Assembly: GCA_023446735.1 (NCBI GenBank)
Contig: JAEXPQ010000237.1
Span: 1 to 21,268, forward strand
DNA length: 21,268 nt
Direction of reading: 5' to 3'
Source of the DNA: Verrucomicrobiota bacterium
GTDB taxonomy: Bacteria > Verrucomicrobiota > Verrucomicrobiia > Opitutales > Opitutaceae
The notes beneath the pieces are model-generated. The model saw only the letters and a program-made list of their open reading frames with translations, was not told the DNA's origin and searched no databases. A program made the translations under genes and the position numbers. Shown piece after piece: positions 13,341 through 21,268 of this stretch; position 1 is the first letter of the stretch; every line of letters starts with the position of its first letter.

Positions 13341-15524
13341 ATGCTCTCCACGCTACGCCTGCGGCACGCGGGCTTCGTCGCGCTCCTCTGCACCACGCCC
13401 CTGCGCGCCATCCTCGACCAGAACGCCGATGGCCTCTCCGACATCTGGGCCGCGTTCTACCCCACTGCCGGCGCCCCGTCCGCCGACCCCGACGGTGATG
13501 GCGCCGCCAATCTCGCCGAGTCACTCGCCGGCACCGACCCGCTCGACGCCGCCAGTCGCTTCGCCGCCACCACCGAGCGGAGCGACACCGGCGAGGTTCG
13601 TCTACGCTGGCGCGGCGTGATCGGTAAACAGTACCGCCTCGAGACCTCGCCCGATCTGCGGACTTGGTCGCCCCTCCCGCCCGAGTACACGGGCCAGAAC
13701 GAGGATCTCGCGCCCACCGTGCGCGCCGCCAACTCGCCCGCCACCAACCGCGAGTTCTGGCGCGTGGTCGTGAGCGACCGCGATTCCGACGCCAACGGCC
13801 TCACCGGCTGGGAGGAGGCGCAGCGCGCGACCGACACCCGGTGGTCCATCGCCGCCGCCGTGCCCAATGGCGTCTTCGACAACGCCCGCCCGATGGCCGA
13901 CAGCGTCTACGATCCCGCATCCAACACCACCTTCGCCACTTACCTCGGCGGCACCGCCGTCGCCGATGCCGGCATCTACGTCTTCTCCTACAACCACTCC
14001 ACGAAGACCCAGGACGGCCCGTTCCCCCTCTTCCTGTTCAGCGCCAACAGCACCACCAACGACGGCCACAGCTACCCGCAGATCGTGCGCACGCAGGACG
14101 GGTACATCCACGTCTTCTTCGTCAACCAGCGCAGCCTCGGCGGCGTCGATCCGCACTGTAATTTCCATTTCCGCTTCGACTCGCCCGGCACCATCGCCGG
14201 CCCTTTCACCACGCAACGGCTCCGCTTGGGCGGCGCCGGTCTCTACGGCCGTGCCGGCACCGCGCTCATCCAGGGCGAGTACCCGAAGGCCTTCGTCGCC
14301 CGCAACGGCACGCTGTACTACTTCACGCGCGCCGTCCCCACCAGCGCCAACGAACCCACCTACACCTACAACGGAACCAGCTACCGCGTCGCCTTCCGTT
14401 CGCAGATCTACGTGAAGTCCACCGACAACGGCCTCACCTGGGAGGCGGCCAAGGTCGGCATCACCCGGCGCAACCTCACCGACTTCCTCACCGAGCCGTA
14501 CCTCACGCAGGTGATCGCCGAACCGCCGCGCGCCGGCGTGCCGGAGCGTTTCCACTTCGTCTGGACACTCGCCGCCGGCATCGACCTCTACTTCAACGCC
14601 AGCGGAACCCTCGTCTACAACTACCACAACGGTTTCTCGAAGAACCTCTACCACGCCTACTTCGTCCCGGGAGTCGACCGCTTCTACGCCATGGACGGCA
14701 CCGACCTCGGCGAAACCATCGACGGCGACGAGATCGACGCCCATTGCGTCGTGAAAACCACCGGCTCCGCCACCATTCCGCCGTTGCCGATGACCTACGC
14801 CGAACACCAGGCGCTCGCCACCGCCCCGTCCGTCACCTCGATCATGGGCAACATCGCCACGATCGACGGCGCCGGCGTCGTGACGATCAACGGCACCTAC
14901 CGCTGGACCGGCACCGAATGGGCCGCCTTCGGCACTTGGCCGAGCGATACGCGTTTCTCCGAATGGCGCCACGGCGCCTACTATGCCTACCGGCAGAACG
15001 GCTCCGTCTACAAATCCCTCGACGGCCTCGGCACCTGGGTCCCGCTCGGCAGCATCTTCGACGATCCCGTCGGCGTCGCCAAACTCCCGGAGGCGCTACG
15101 CACGCTCAGCGGCTCGGTCCGCATCACCGCCACCACCGTCCCCGCCCACCCCGAAGCGCGCTTCTGGTACAAGCGCTACGGCAGCGACACCTTCCAGGGC
15201 TACGTGATCCTCGGCGGCCACACTTCCAGTTGCGCCCCGTACGCAGTGCTCGCGCAGGTCGACCGCGGCACTGTCGCCCCCGGCGAAAGCTTCACGCTCC
15301 AGCTCTACCTCACCGACGAGTGGGGCGCCCGCGTCACTGGCTACACTCGCACGCTCAACGTCGCCACTTCGTTGCCCGCATCGTTTGCGCCGAGCGCCGT
15401 CACCGCCGAAGGCCGCGCCACGATCCAGTTTACCGTCGCGCCCGGCGCCGCGCCCGGCGAGTACCGGATCACCGCGACCGGCACCTCGCTCGATGCCGGA
15501 TCCGTCTGGGTAACCGTGAAATAG
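13341..15524 (+). CDS. Secreted BNR_4-like beta-propeller protein with EF-hand-like N terminus
   Basis: A 727-residue exported protein. The signal peptide is about residues 1-22 (LRHAGFVALLCTTPLRA). Two calcium-loop motifs of the type common in PVC secreted proteins follow (DQNADGLSDIW near 27, DPDGDGAANLAESLAGTDPL near 49). The central part, about 170-600, resembles the BNR_4 beta-propeller family: GHSYPQIVRTQDGYIHVFF near 241-259, a lone Asp-box-like STDNGLTWE near 360, and many Tyr/Trp-rich strands. The last about 95 residues form an Ig-like domain (GTVAPGESFTLQLYLTDEWG). BNR_4-like propellers include ulvan lyases of families PL24 and PL25, so polysaccharide cleavage is possible, but I cannot assign catalytic residues and binding or sialidase-like roles remain open. 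The gene starts 3 bases after a leader hairpin. Confidence 0.8.
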   Translation: MLSTLRLRHAGFVALLCTTPLRAILDQNADGLSDIWAAFYPTAGAPSADPDGDGAANLAESLAGTDPLDAASRFAATTERSDTGEVRLRWRGVIGKQYRLETSPDLRTWSPLPPEYTGQNEDLAPTVRAANSPATNREFWRVVVSDRDSDANGLTGWEEAQRATDTRWSIAAAVPNGVFDNARPMADSVYDPASNTTFATYLGGTAVADAGIYVFSYNHSTKTQDGPFPLFLFSANSTTNDGHSYPQIVRTQDGYIHVFFVNQRSLGGVDPHCNFHFRFDSPGTIAGPFTTQRLRLGGAGLYGRAGTALIQGEYPKAFVARNGTLYYFTRAVPTSANEPTYTYNGTSYRVAFRSQIYVKSTDNGLTWEAAKVGITRRNLTDFLTEPYLTQVIAEPPRAGVPERFHFVWTLAAGIDLYFNASGTLVYNYHNGFSKNLYHAYFVPGVDRFYAMDGTDLGETIDGDEIDAHCVVKTTGSATIPPLPMTYAEHQALATAPSVTSIMGNIATIDGAGVVTINGTYRWTGTEWAAFGTWPSDTRFSEWRHGAYYAYRQNGSVYKSLDGLGTWVPLGSIFDDPVGVAKLPEALRTLSGSVRITATTVPAHPEARFWYKRYGSDTFQGYVILGGHTSSCAPYAVLAQVDRGTVAPGESFTLQLYLTDEWGARVTGYTRTLNVATSLPASFAPSAVTAEGRATIQFTVAPGAAPGEYRITATGTSLDAGSVWVTVK

Positions 15525-15820
15525 CGACGCGCCTTCGACCGCGCTCCGGAGGACAAGCTTGCCACCAAACGCGTCGCGCACTCCGTCGTCTTCGTGCTCT
15601 GCGTTGCCTTCCTTCGCGATCCGCGCTCGCTGCTGGAGCGCACCGAGTCGTTGAACCGGTTCGTCGCCGCGCTGGCCAGCGCCATGAAGGACGCGAGCGA
15701 AGCCGCCGGCGGTCCGGACAGGACTGTCGCGGGGCTCCTGACCCAATCGGCGTCCAGAGCGGCACGAGACCGGGCCGGGTTTTCGCTTTCGCCGAATACG
15801 GCGGCCCGCACAATCCACGC
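15525..15820. other. Gap of 296 bases without a supported gene
   Basis: Between the propeller gene and the metallopeptidase gene the frame of the former stays open for about 100 codons past its stop, but there is no ribosome-binding site or recognisable protein. The stretch 15575-15630 has a lower-complexity CTTCGTGCTCTGCGTT-like texture that recalls dispersed intergenic repeats of Verrucomicrobiota. A 5-bp hairpin (CGCCG/CGGCG around AATA, 15790-15803) lies 17 bases before the next ATG. No T-tailed terminator follows the propeller gene. Confidence 0.4.
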
Positions 15821-18800
15821 ATGACGAATTCGTGTCGTCCGCATGCCCCGTCCCGGCTCGCTGCGGTCCGCCGCCCTCAAGCGCGCCTGCTGCCTGTCGG
15901 CTGCGCCCTGGCCCTCCTTCTTGCCTGCTCCTGGCCGACGGGGGAAGCCGCGGACGCCGCCCCGCCCGTCGGCCAGGAGCAGATCGACGCAGTCGGTGGT
16001 TTTGCGGCCTGGCTCGAGCGGTTCGTCGCGGCGCCCGAGCTGTTGCGCCCCTCTCTCGGCCGCGAAGGATTGCACTGGGCTTCGTTGCGGCGGGAACAGA
16101 TCGCGCTGCTCATCCGCACAGATCCCGCCCGCGCGCTCGCCGCGGCGGTTTCCCCGCTCGAACGCGAACTCCTGCCACCCGCGATCCTCGCCCAACTCGA
16201 ACGGCCCGTCTCCGGCTTCGGCGACTTCCTCCTGCAGGCCTCCGAGCCGGCCGGCCCCGACGGCGCTGCCGAACTCCGACGCACCGTCCGCCTCGGTTCC
16301 AACCGGTACCAAGCCTTCGTTTACGGCCGCCGCCTCGCCCAAGGCACGAAGCGGGGAATCCCGCTCGCCGGCGTCGCGCTCGACGGCGCCCTCGCCCTGC
16401 GCGCCTCCGTTCTGGGGCCCCGCGATGGGCTCGGAGCCCCGCTTGCCGGCGAGCCCTTCATCGATCTGGCCGGCGACGCCCCCTCCAGCTCCGCCTATGC
16501 CTGGGCCGAGATGGGCGGCCGCCTCTATCGCTTTGCCGATGCCACCGCCCGCGCCGAGACCGAGCGCCGCCTCGTGGCGGCAGAGAGCGGGCCGGAGGCG
16601 GAGCCTGCCGAGTTGGCCAGCGTCGCCATCGATCCATTTACCGCGCGCACCGCCGCAACCGAACCGATCGGCCGGCGGGTCGACCTGTGGACCCAAGGGA
16701 CCAAGAAAGTTCTGGTCCTCCTCGTCGATTTCGCGGACCTGCCCGGCGCCCCCGCCGACGCCGCGACCGTCCAGAGCCTCTTCGATCGCACCGTCGCCCC
16801 CTTCTACGCGCGCGCCAGCTACGGACGCCTCTCGCTCGTCGCCGCCGTCGCTCCGCGCACCTATCGCCTGCCCCGCACAGCCGCAACCTATGCGACCGGC
16901 GGCCTCGCCAACGAACTGCTCGACGACGCCTGCGCTGCCGCCGCCGCCGAGTTCGACCCCAAAGCGTTCGACCGCGTCGTGGTCGGCTTCAAGCGCCTCG
17001 CCGCGCCCACGGTGCCCGGCTCACAGATGTCCTTCGCCGGTCTCTCCGACGTGCATGGCCGCGGCGTCTGGGTCAACGGCACCGAGTACTTCAACGCCTT
17101 CCTGCTGATCCACGAGCTCGGTCACACAATGGGCCTGCTCCACGCCAATCTCTGGCAAGTAACCGACGGCAGTTCGACTAGCGCCGCCGGCTCGGCGGTG
17201 AACCAGGGCGACCTGTTCGACCCGATGGGGCAATCCGGCTACCTCACCGAAGCGCAGGACTTCAATCCGTTCTTCAAATACCGCATGGGGTGGCTCGACG
17301 AGTGCCACGTCCGCACGGTGGTCGAGTCCGGCACCCACCGGGTCGCCGCCTTCGACTATTCCGCGGCCGGTGCCAAAACCGAACCGCTCGCGCTGCGCAT
17401 CCCCTGCGGCGACCAGCGGGCGTACTGGGTTTCCTGTCGGCGCAACTACCCCGCCGAAGCCGCAATCCAGCACGCCGCCTACCTCGTGCGCGCCGAGGAG
17501 TTGTACAACCCGGGAACCTCGCTGATCGACACCAACACCCCCGGCACCGATCCGAAGGACGCCGGTGTGGCGATCAACCAGACGGTCACCGATTCGGCCG
17601 CCGGCATCACGATCAAACCCATCGCGGAGTCCGGCACCGCGCCGAACTCGAGCATGGAGATCGCGATCACCCTCGCCCCCAAAGCCCCGACGATCATCAC
17701 CCAGCCGGCCGCACGCAGCATCGATCCCGGCTCCGCGGTCGAATTCGCCGTAGCCGCCTCCGGGACACCCCCGCCCTCCTTCCAATGGGCCAAGGAGGGC
17801 GTTGCGATTCCGGGAGCGACGGGCGCAACGCTGCGCCTCCTCAACGTCGACGCCGCGGACGCCGGCGCCTACTCGGTGCTGGTCGCGAACGCGGCCGGCT
17901 CGGTCCGCAGCCAGGACGCAACGTTGACAGTCGCCGCCCAGAAGCCGGTCATCGTCCGCCAGCCCCCGAACCGCCTCGCGCCCGTCGGGGGCGCGGCGAC
18001 CTTCGCCGTCACCGCCACCAGCACCCTTCCGCTGACGTACCAGTGGTTCACCGACGGCCACGCGATCGCCGGCGCCACCGGCAGCGAGCTCACCCTGACC
18101 AACCTCCAGGCGTCCGCCGCCGGCTATTATTCCGTGCTCGTGGCCAACAGCGCCGGGACAGCTTGGAGCGGGCTCGGCCTGCTCACGGTCGGCACCGCCA
18201 GCGTGGAACCGGTCATTACGAAGGAGCCGCAGGATCTCGTGCTCCCCGAGGGAGGCAGCGGGCAATTCACGATCTCCGCCATGGGCGCCGATGCGCTCCA
18301 CTATATCTGGCACAAGGACACCCAGGTCCTGGCCAACACCAACGGTCCCTACCAGTTCCACGCCGTGACCGCCGCCGACTCGGGAAAGTACTACTGCTAC
18401 GTCGCCGACAACGATAGCGGAACCACCAGCCAGGAAGTGACCCTGACCGTGGTCGTGCCGCCGAAGATTGTGCGCCAAACCGATGCGCAGGCAGCCGCGC
18501 CGGGATCCAGTGTCCGGCTTTCAATCACCACGGAAGACACCACCGCCGCCGCCACCTGCCGCTGGCTCAAGAACGGCACCGCGATCGCGGGCGCCACCTC
18601 GTCGACCCTGGATCTCGCGGCGGTCTCGTCCGCCGCGGCCGGCCTCTACCAGGCGGAGGTCGCCGACGGCATCCGCCGGACCTTGGGCGCACCGATCGTG
18701 GTCGGGCTTCGTCCGGCCGGCCGGACCGCCGGAGCCGTGACCACTCGGCCCGAGTGGCAGAACATCCGCCACCCCAACGGCAACATCTACGACCAGTTCC

Positions 18801-19501
18801 TCCTCGACGGTGCCGCCGGCACCATCACCGCCGATCCAGGACAGATCGCGCGCGTCTCGCTGCTCGATCCGGAGGGTGACATCGTGCAGGTCGAGATGTC
18901 GGGAGCCGGCGCGCTCACCGTCGTGCTGGAGAACCCCTCGGGGCCCAAGACGCCGACGCTCTACAACCAGCCCGGGGTCCACTACATGCAGGGGCACCCG
19001 ACCATCATCCTCGTCGGCGCCGACGCGAACACCCACATGTCCATCTTTTCCGTCGGGCGTCTGACCAACCCCGGGGTCACCCGCGCGGACGTCGCCTACG
19101 ACGGCTGGGCCGACATCCGTGCGCTCGGGCTCGACTCGACCGATCGCGGCCTTGGCGGATTGTACCTGGGCAACGCCCGCTTCTCCGGCGACGCCGGCCC
19201 GATCGGGCTCCACGCCCCCACGGTCGCGACCATCGGTCGGGTCGCCGTTCACGCGATCTCCGCCACAAGCGCCGGCCAGCCCCAACTGGTCTTCGCCACC
19301 GACGGCACCGCCGAGGTCCGGATCGCCGGCAGCAGCCTCCAGCAACCGAACGGCGCCGCCATCGCGGTCGCCGGAATCGTCGGAGTCACGATGGCGGCCG
19401 GCCAGGGTTCCTCCGGCCAAAGCGCCCCCGCCGCCGCGATCGCCGGCCACCTCGTGCAGAACGGCGTGGACATCACCGACTTTCTCGTCACCGGTCCGTG
19501 A
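15821..19501 (+). CDS. Large secreted metzincin-type (M6/M11-like) metallopeptidase with four Ig-like domains
   Basis: A 1226-residue exported protein. The signal peptide ends about residue 42; LLAC at 33-36 fits a lipobox, so Cys36 may be lipidated. Residues about 45-285 look like a propeptide. The peptidase starts about 293 (KKVLVLLVDFADLPGAPA) and has the zinc site HELGHTMGLLH (His431, Glu432, His435, His441). A probable Met-turn FDPMG follows at Met469, as in M6 immune-inhibitor-A-like and M11 gametolysin-like enzymes. Four Ig-like domains cover about 622-960, with repeated QP, YQW/FQW, GATG and AGxYSVLVAN motifs. The final about 250 residues (NIRHPNGNIYDQFLLDG, YNQPGVHYMQG, TNPGVTRADVAYDGWADI) form a module I recall in other Opitutaceae exoproteins but cannot name. 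ATG 15821 was preferred; the same frame is open far upstream inside the propeller gene, so the exact start is not certain. Confidence 0.86.
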   Translation: MTNSCRPHAPSRLAAVRRPQARLLPVGCALALLLACSWPTGEAADAAPPVGQEQIDAVGGFAAWLERFVAAPELLRPSLGREGLHWASLRREQIALLIRTDPARALAAAVSPLERELLPPAILAQLERPVSGFGDFLLQASEPAGPDGAAELRRTVRLGSNRYQAFVYGRRLAQGTKRGIPLAGVALDGALALRASVLGPRDGLGAPLAGEPFIDLAGDAPSSSAYAWAEMGGRLYRFADATARAETERRLVAAESGPEAEPAELASVAIDPFTARTAATEPIGRRVDLWTQGTKKVLVLLVDFADLPGAPADAATVQSLFDRTVAPFYARASYGRLSLVAAVAPRTYRLPRTAATYATGGLANELLDDACAAAAAEFDPKAFDRVVVGFKRLAAPTVPGSQMSFAGLSDVHGRGVWVNGTEYFNAFLLIHELGHTMGLLHANLWQVTDGSSTSAAGSAVNQGDLFDPMGQSGYLTEAQDFNPFFKYRMGWLDECHVRTVVESGTHRVAAFDYSAAGAKTEPLALRIPCGDQRAYWVSCRRNYPAEAAIQHAAYLVRAEELYNPGTSLIDTNTPGTDPKDAGVAINQTVTDSAAGITIKPIAESGTAPNSSMEIAITLAPKAPTIITQPAARSIDPGSAVEFAVAASGTPPPSFQWAKEGVAIPGATGATLRLLNVDAADAGAYSVLVANAAGSVRSQDATLTVAAQKPVIVRQPPNRLAPVGGAATFAVTATSTLPLTYQWFTDGHAIAGATGSELTLTNLQASAAGYYSVLVANSAGTAWSGLGLLTVGTASVEPVITKEPQDLVLPEGGSGQFTISAMGADALHYIWHKDTQVLANTNGPYQFHAVTAADSGKYYCYVADNDSGTTSQEVTLTVVVPPKIVRQTDAQAAAPGSSVRLSITTEDTTAAATCRWLKNGTAIAGATSSTLDLAAVSSAAAGLYQAEVADGIRRTLGAPIVVGLRPAGRTAGAVTTRPEWQNIRHPNGNIYDQFLLDGAAGTITADPGQIARVSLLDPEGDIVQVEMSGAGALTVVLENPSGPKTPTLYNQPGVHYMQGHPTIILVGADANTHMSIFSVGRLTNPGVTRADVAYDGWADIRALGLDSTDRGLGGLYLGNARFSGDAGPIGLHAPTVATIGRVAVHAISATSAGQPQLVFATDGTAEVRIAGSSLQQPNGAAIAVAGIVGVTMAAGQGSSGQSAPAAAIAGHLVQNGVDITDFLVTGP

Positions 19502-19597
19502 AGACTGGTCTGCGCCGGCGGCTTGCGCCCGCCGCCTCCTCCTCGGGGCTTGGGCGAGCGACGGCCCGAGGCTCCGTCGCCTCACCATGCCCGCGCG

Positions 19598-20386
19598 CTA
19601 CTTCGCGCCCGGAGTGAGGCCGCGCTCGCTCTTCTCGGCGAAGGCGATGAAGGCCGCCACCTCGCTTGCGCCGGCGATCTCGGTGGCGAGGATCTTCTCC
19701 AACGCCTGCGTGCGATTCAGCCCGTCGCGGAAGAAGATGCGGAAGAGGGTCTTCACGTGCTCGATCTGCTCGAGGGTGAAGCCGCCGCGCTCCAGCCCGA
19801 CCTTGTTGATCGCCCGCACCACCGCCGGGTTGCCCTCGATGATCATGAACGGCGGCACATCCTGCGACACCCGGCTCATCCCGCCGATCATCGCCCGGTC
19901 GCCGATCCGGCTGAACTGGTGCACCGCGGAGAAACCGCCCATCACCACGTGGCTGCCCATGGTCACATGGCCGGCGAGCGTCGCGTTGTTGCTCATCACC
20001 ACATCGTCGCCCACCCGGCAGTCGTGCGCGACGTGCGTGTAGGCGAGGAAGGTGTTGTCCGAGCCGATCGTCGTGAAGTCGCCGTCGTAGGTGGCGGCGT
20101 GCACGGTGCAGAACTCGCGGAAGACGTTGCGGTCGCCGATGCGCGTGCCGGGGTGACCGCCCTTGTATTTGAGATCCTGCGTCTTCAGGCCCACGCAGGC
20201 GAAGGGGAAGACCTCGTTGCCGGTGCCGAGCACGGTGTTGCCCTCCACCGTGGCGTGGTGGTGCAGCACGGTGCCGGCGCCGAGCTGGACGCCGGCGCCG
20301 ACGAAGGCGTAGGGACCGATCACGACCTCCGCGCCGAGCTGCGCGGAGGGGTCGACGATGGCGGTGGGATGGATCTGCGAGGGCAT
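19598..20386 (-). CDS. lpxA: Acyl-ACP--UDP-N-acetylglucosamine O-acyltransferase
   Basis: LpxA carries out the first step of lipid A synthesis in the cytoplasm, moving a 3-hydroxyacyl chain from ACP to the 3-OH of UDP-GlcNAc. The 262-residue length is the family standard. The left-handed beta-helix of hexapeptide repeats starts at IHPTAIVDPSAQLGAEVVIG. The catalytic His lies in THVAHDC, followed by MSNNATLAGHV, GGFSAVHQFSRIG and QDVPPFMIIEGNPA. The C-terminal helical part has the RGGFTLEQI start. The Gly matching E. coli Gly173, part of the acyl-chain ruler, is kept, which hints at a long chain; this is inference. The gene is read right after the fused lpxC/fabZ gene (47-base gap), so they should be one operon. 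It converges on the metallopeptidase gene. Confidence 0.97.
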   Translation of the reverse strand: MPSQIHPTAIVDPSAQLGAEVVIGPYAFVGAGVQLGAGTVLHHHATVEGNTVLGTGNEVFPFACVGLKTQDLKYKGGHPGTRIGDRNVFREFCTVHAATYDGDFTTIGSDNTFLAYTHVAHDCRVGDDVVMSNNATLAGHVTMGSHVVMGGFSAVHQFSRIGDRAMIGGMSRVSQDVPPFMIIEGNPAVVRAINKVGLERGGFTLEQIEHVKTLFRIFFRDGLNRTQALEKILATEIAGASEVAAFIAFAEKSERGLTPGAK

Positions 20387-20396
20387 CGGCGGTGTG

Positions 20397-20417
20397 GGGA
20401 CGCGGGACGCGGGACGC
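20397..20417. repeat. Three tandem copies of GGGACGC
   Basis: A perfect 7-base unit is repeated three times in the 47-base gap between the fused lpxC/fabZ gene and lpxA, followed by a GGCGGGCGGGGGCGG stretch. On the coding (minus) strand it is a C-rich run just upstream of the lpxA start and leaves no Shine-Dalgarno sequence there. It could vary in copy number by slippage. Confidence 0.6.
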
Positions 20418-20433
20418 GGCGGGCGGGGGCGGT

Positions 20434-21268
20434 TCAGTCGACTTCGCTGTTGTCGACCAGGGCGAACATGAGCTCGCCCGAGGAGACGGCCTGGCCGTCG
20501 ACGGTACAGGTGGCCTCGGCGGTGCAGATCTTGTTGCCGCGGTTCTTGGTCATCTTGACCGTGATCAGCAGCTGGTCGCCCGGGCGGACGGCCTTGCGGA
20601 ACTTCACCTTGTCCGCGCTCATGAAGAGCGCGGTCTTGCCCTCGGCGGAGACCCGGCGCAGCAGCAGCAGACCGGCCGCCTGGGCCATCGCCTCGATCTG
20701 GAGCACGCCGGGCATCACGGGATTGCCGGGATAGTGGCCCTGGAAAAACGGCTCGTTGACCGACACGTTCTTGAGCGCGACCAGCTCGTCGGGATTCTTC
20801 ATTTCGACCACGCGGTCGATCATCACGAACGGGTACCGGTGCGGCACCATGTCGAGGATCCGGCGGATATCGAGCGTGGTCTCCGTCTCGAGGATGACCT
20901 TGTTGCTCGGCTTCTCGGCCTTCGGCTTGCCCTTCTTCTGCTCCTGCAGGCGGTCGAAGAGGATCTTGGTGAGCTCGGAATTGATGGCGTGACCGGGCCG
21001 GATCGCGATGATGTGCGCCTTGAGCGGCCGCCCCAGCAGCATCACGTCGCCGATGATGTCCAAAATCTTGTGGCGGACGAACTCGTCCTTGAAGCGCAAC
21101 GGCTCCTTCGAGATCACCTTGTCGCCGCGGATGACGACGGCGCAGTCGAGACTGCCGCCGCGGATCTTGCCCATCTTGAGCAGCTCCTCGATGTCCTCGT
21201 AGATCGTGAACGTGCGCGCCGCGGCGACCTGCGCGGTAAAGATGTCGGGGTCGATCGTGAGCGAAAGG
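20434..21268 (-). CDS. Bifunctional UDP-3-O-acyl-N-acetylglucosamine deacetylase / 3-hydroxyacyl-ACP dehydratase (5' truncated)
   Basis: The frame runs off the right end of the window, so the N-terminal part of LpxC is missing. The visible part (about 277 residues) begins in LpxC with SLTIDPDIFTAQVAAARTF, then GGSLDCAVVI. The zinc and catalytic residues are in FVRHKILDIIGD (HxxxD) and in RPGHAINSEL. After a charged linker (QEQKKGKPKAEKPSNK) comes a complete FabZ hot-dog domain, with catalytic His in ILDMVPHRYPFVMIDRV and Glu in MPGVLQIEAMAQAAG. LpxC performs the committed deacetylation of lipid A synthesis; FabZ dehydrates 3-hydroxyacyl-ACP in fatty-acid elongation. The two compete for the same 3-hydroxyacyl-ACP pool, so the fusion may help keep balance. 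Such fusions are known in Bacteroidota and other groups. lpxA follows directly downstream. Confidence 0.96.
   Translation of the reverse strand, partial: LSLTIDPDIFTAQVAAARTFTIYEDIEELLKMGKIRGGSLDCAVVIRGDKVISKEPLRFKDEFVRHKILDIIGDVMLLGRPLKAHIIAIRPGHAINSELTKILFDRLQEQKKGKPKAEKPSNKVILETETTLDIRRILDMVPHRYPFVMIDRVVEMKNPDELVALKNVSVNEPFFQGHYPGNPVMPGVLQIEAMAQAAGLLLLRRVSAEGKTALFMSADKVKFRKAVRPGDQLLITVKMTKNRGNKICTAEATCTVDGQAVSSGELMFALVDNSEVD

Noticed and set aside
14744..15820. Upstream extension of the metallopeptidase frame into the propeller gene
   Set aside because: The extension is Arg/His-rich, overlaps a conserved gene in another frame, and would bury the signal peptide in the middle of the protein.
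15594..15824. Short plus-strand frame of 76 codons in the gap before the metallopeptidase
   Set aside because: No ribosome-binding site, no recognisable domain, and repeat-like composition.
19518..19571. Hairpins between the metallopeptidase gene and lpxA as a bidirectional terminator
   Set aside because: GGCGGC/GCCGCC and CCTCGGG/CCCGAGG can pair, but neither has a T-run on either strand and the second has a long loop.
1..21268. CRISPR arrays, tRNA or rRNA genes, transposases, integrases, toxin-antitoxin or phage genes
   Set aside because: None was seen on reading both strands; the only repeats found are the REP-like pair and the GGGACGC triplet.

Overview
The window is GC-rich, tightly packed bacterial DNA with features typical of the Verrucomicrobiota, most likely an Opitutaceae-type organism. 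Supporting signs are two PEP-CTERM proteins ending in the same VPEPSTYGLIGA-type tail, a fused LpxC/FabZ lipid A enzyme, several very large secreted proteins built from Ig-like and other extracellular modules, and C-terminal modules I remember from Opitutaceae secretomes. This placement is inference; the window holds no rRNA or other marker gene. I see no tRNA, rRNA, CRISPR array, transposase or prophage.

Layout from left to right. (1) 1-2184: the end of a surface-polysaccharide operon. It holds a GT4 glycosyltransferase (5' truncated), a WcaF-like hexapeptide acetyltransferase and a second GT4 glycosyltransferase, coupled by two 4-base ATGA overlaps and closed by a strong terminator. (2) 2365-6733: two tandem, paralogous, secreted subtilisin-fold (S8-like) proteins. 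His, oxyanion Asn and Ser are kept, but the usual Asp is not at its place. Their C-terminal halves are unrelated to each other. (3) 6767-9965: a bidirectional terminator, a PEP-CTERM protein on the minus strand, a divergent GT2 glycosyltransferase, an intergenic stretch with a pair of REP-like palindromic repeats, and a second PEP-CTERM protein. (4) 10085-10924: a DUF971 protein and histidine-biosynthetic HisI, probably co-transcribed and closed by a terminator. (5) 11175-13067: a chemoreceptor with a C-terminal bacteriohemerythrin domain, preceded by a structured leader. (6) 13341-19501: two large secreted proteins, a BNR_4-like beta-propeller protein and a 1226-residue metzincin-type metallopeptidase with four Ig-like domains and a distinctive C-terminal module. 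(7) 19598-21268, minus strand: lpxA and the 3' part of a fused lpxC/fabZ gene, the early steps of lipid A synthesis.

The common theme is the cell envelope and the outside world: polysaccharide synthesis, lipid A, surface-sorted PEP-CTERM proteins, secreted proteases and a propeller protein that may act on or bind glycans, plus an oxygen- or redox-sensing chemoreceptor. No exosortase gene lies in the window, so PEP-CTERM processing must rely on a gene elsewhere. The points most worth a second look are the altered catalytic Asp in the tandem S8-like pair, an Asn in place of one of the five iron-binding His residues of the chemoreceptor's hemerythrin domain, the structured leaders with ribosome-binding sequences inside hairpins, the REP-like pair, and the C-terminal module of the giant metallopeptidase. 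I do not see a clear new multi-gene defence or mobile system.
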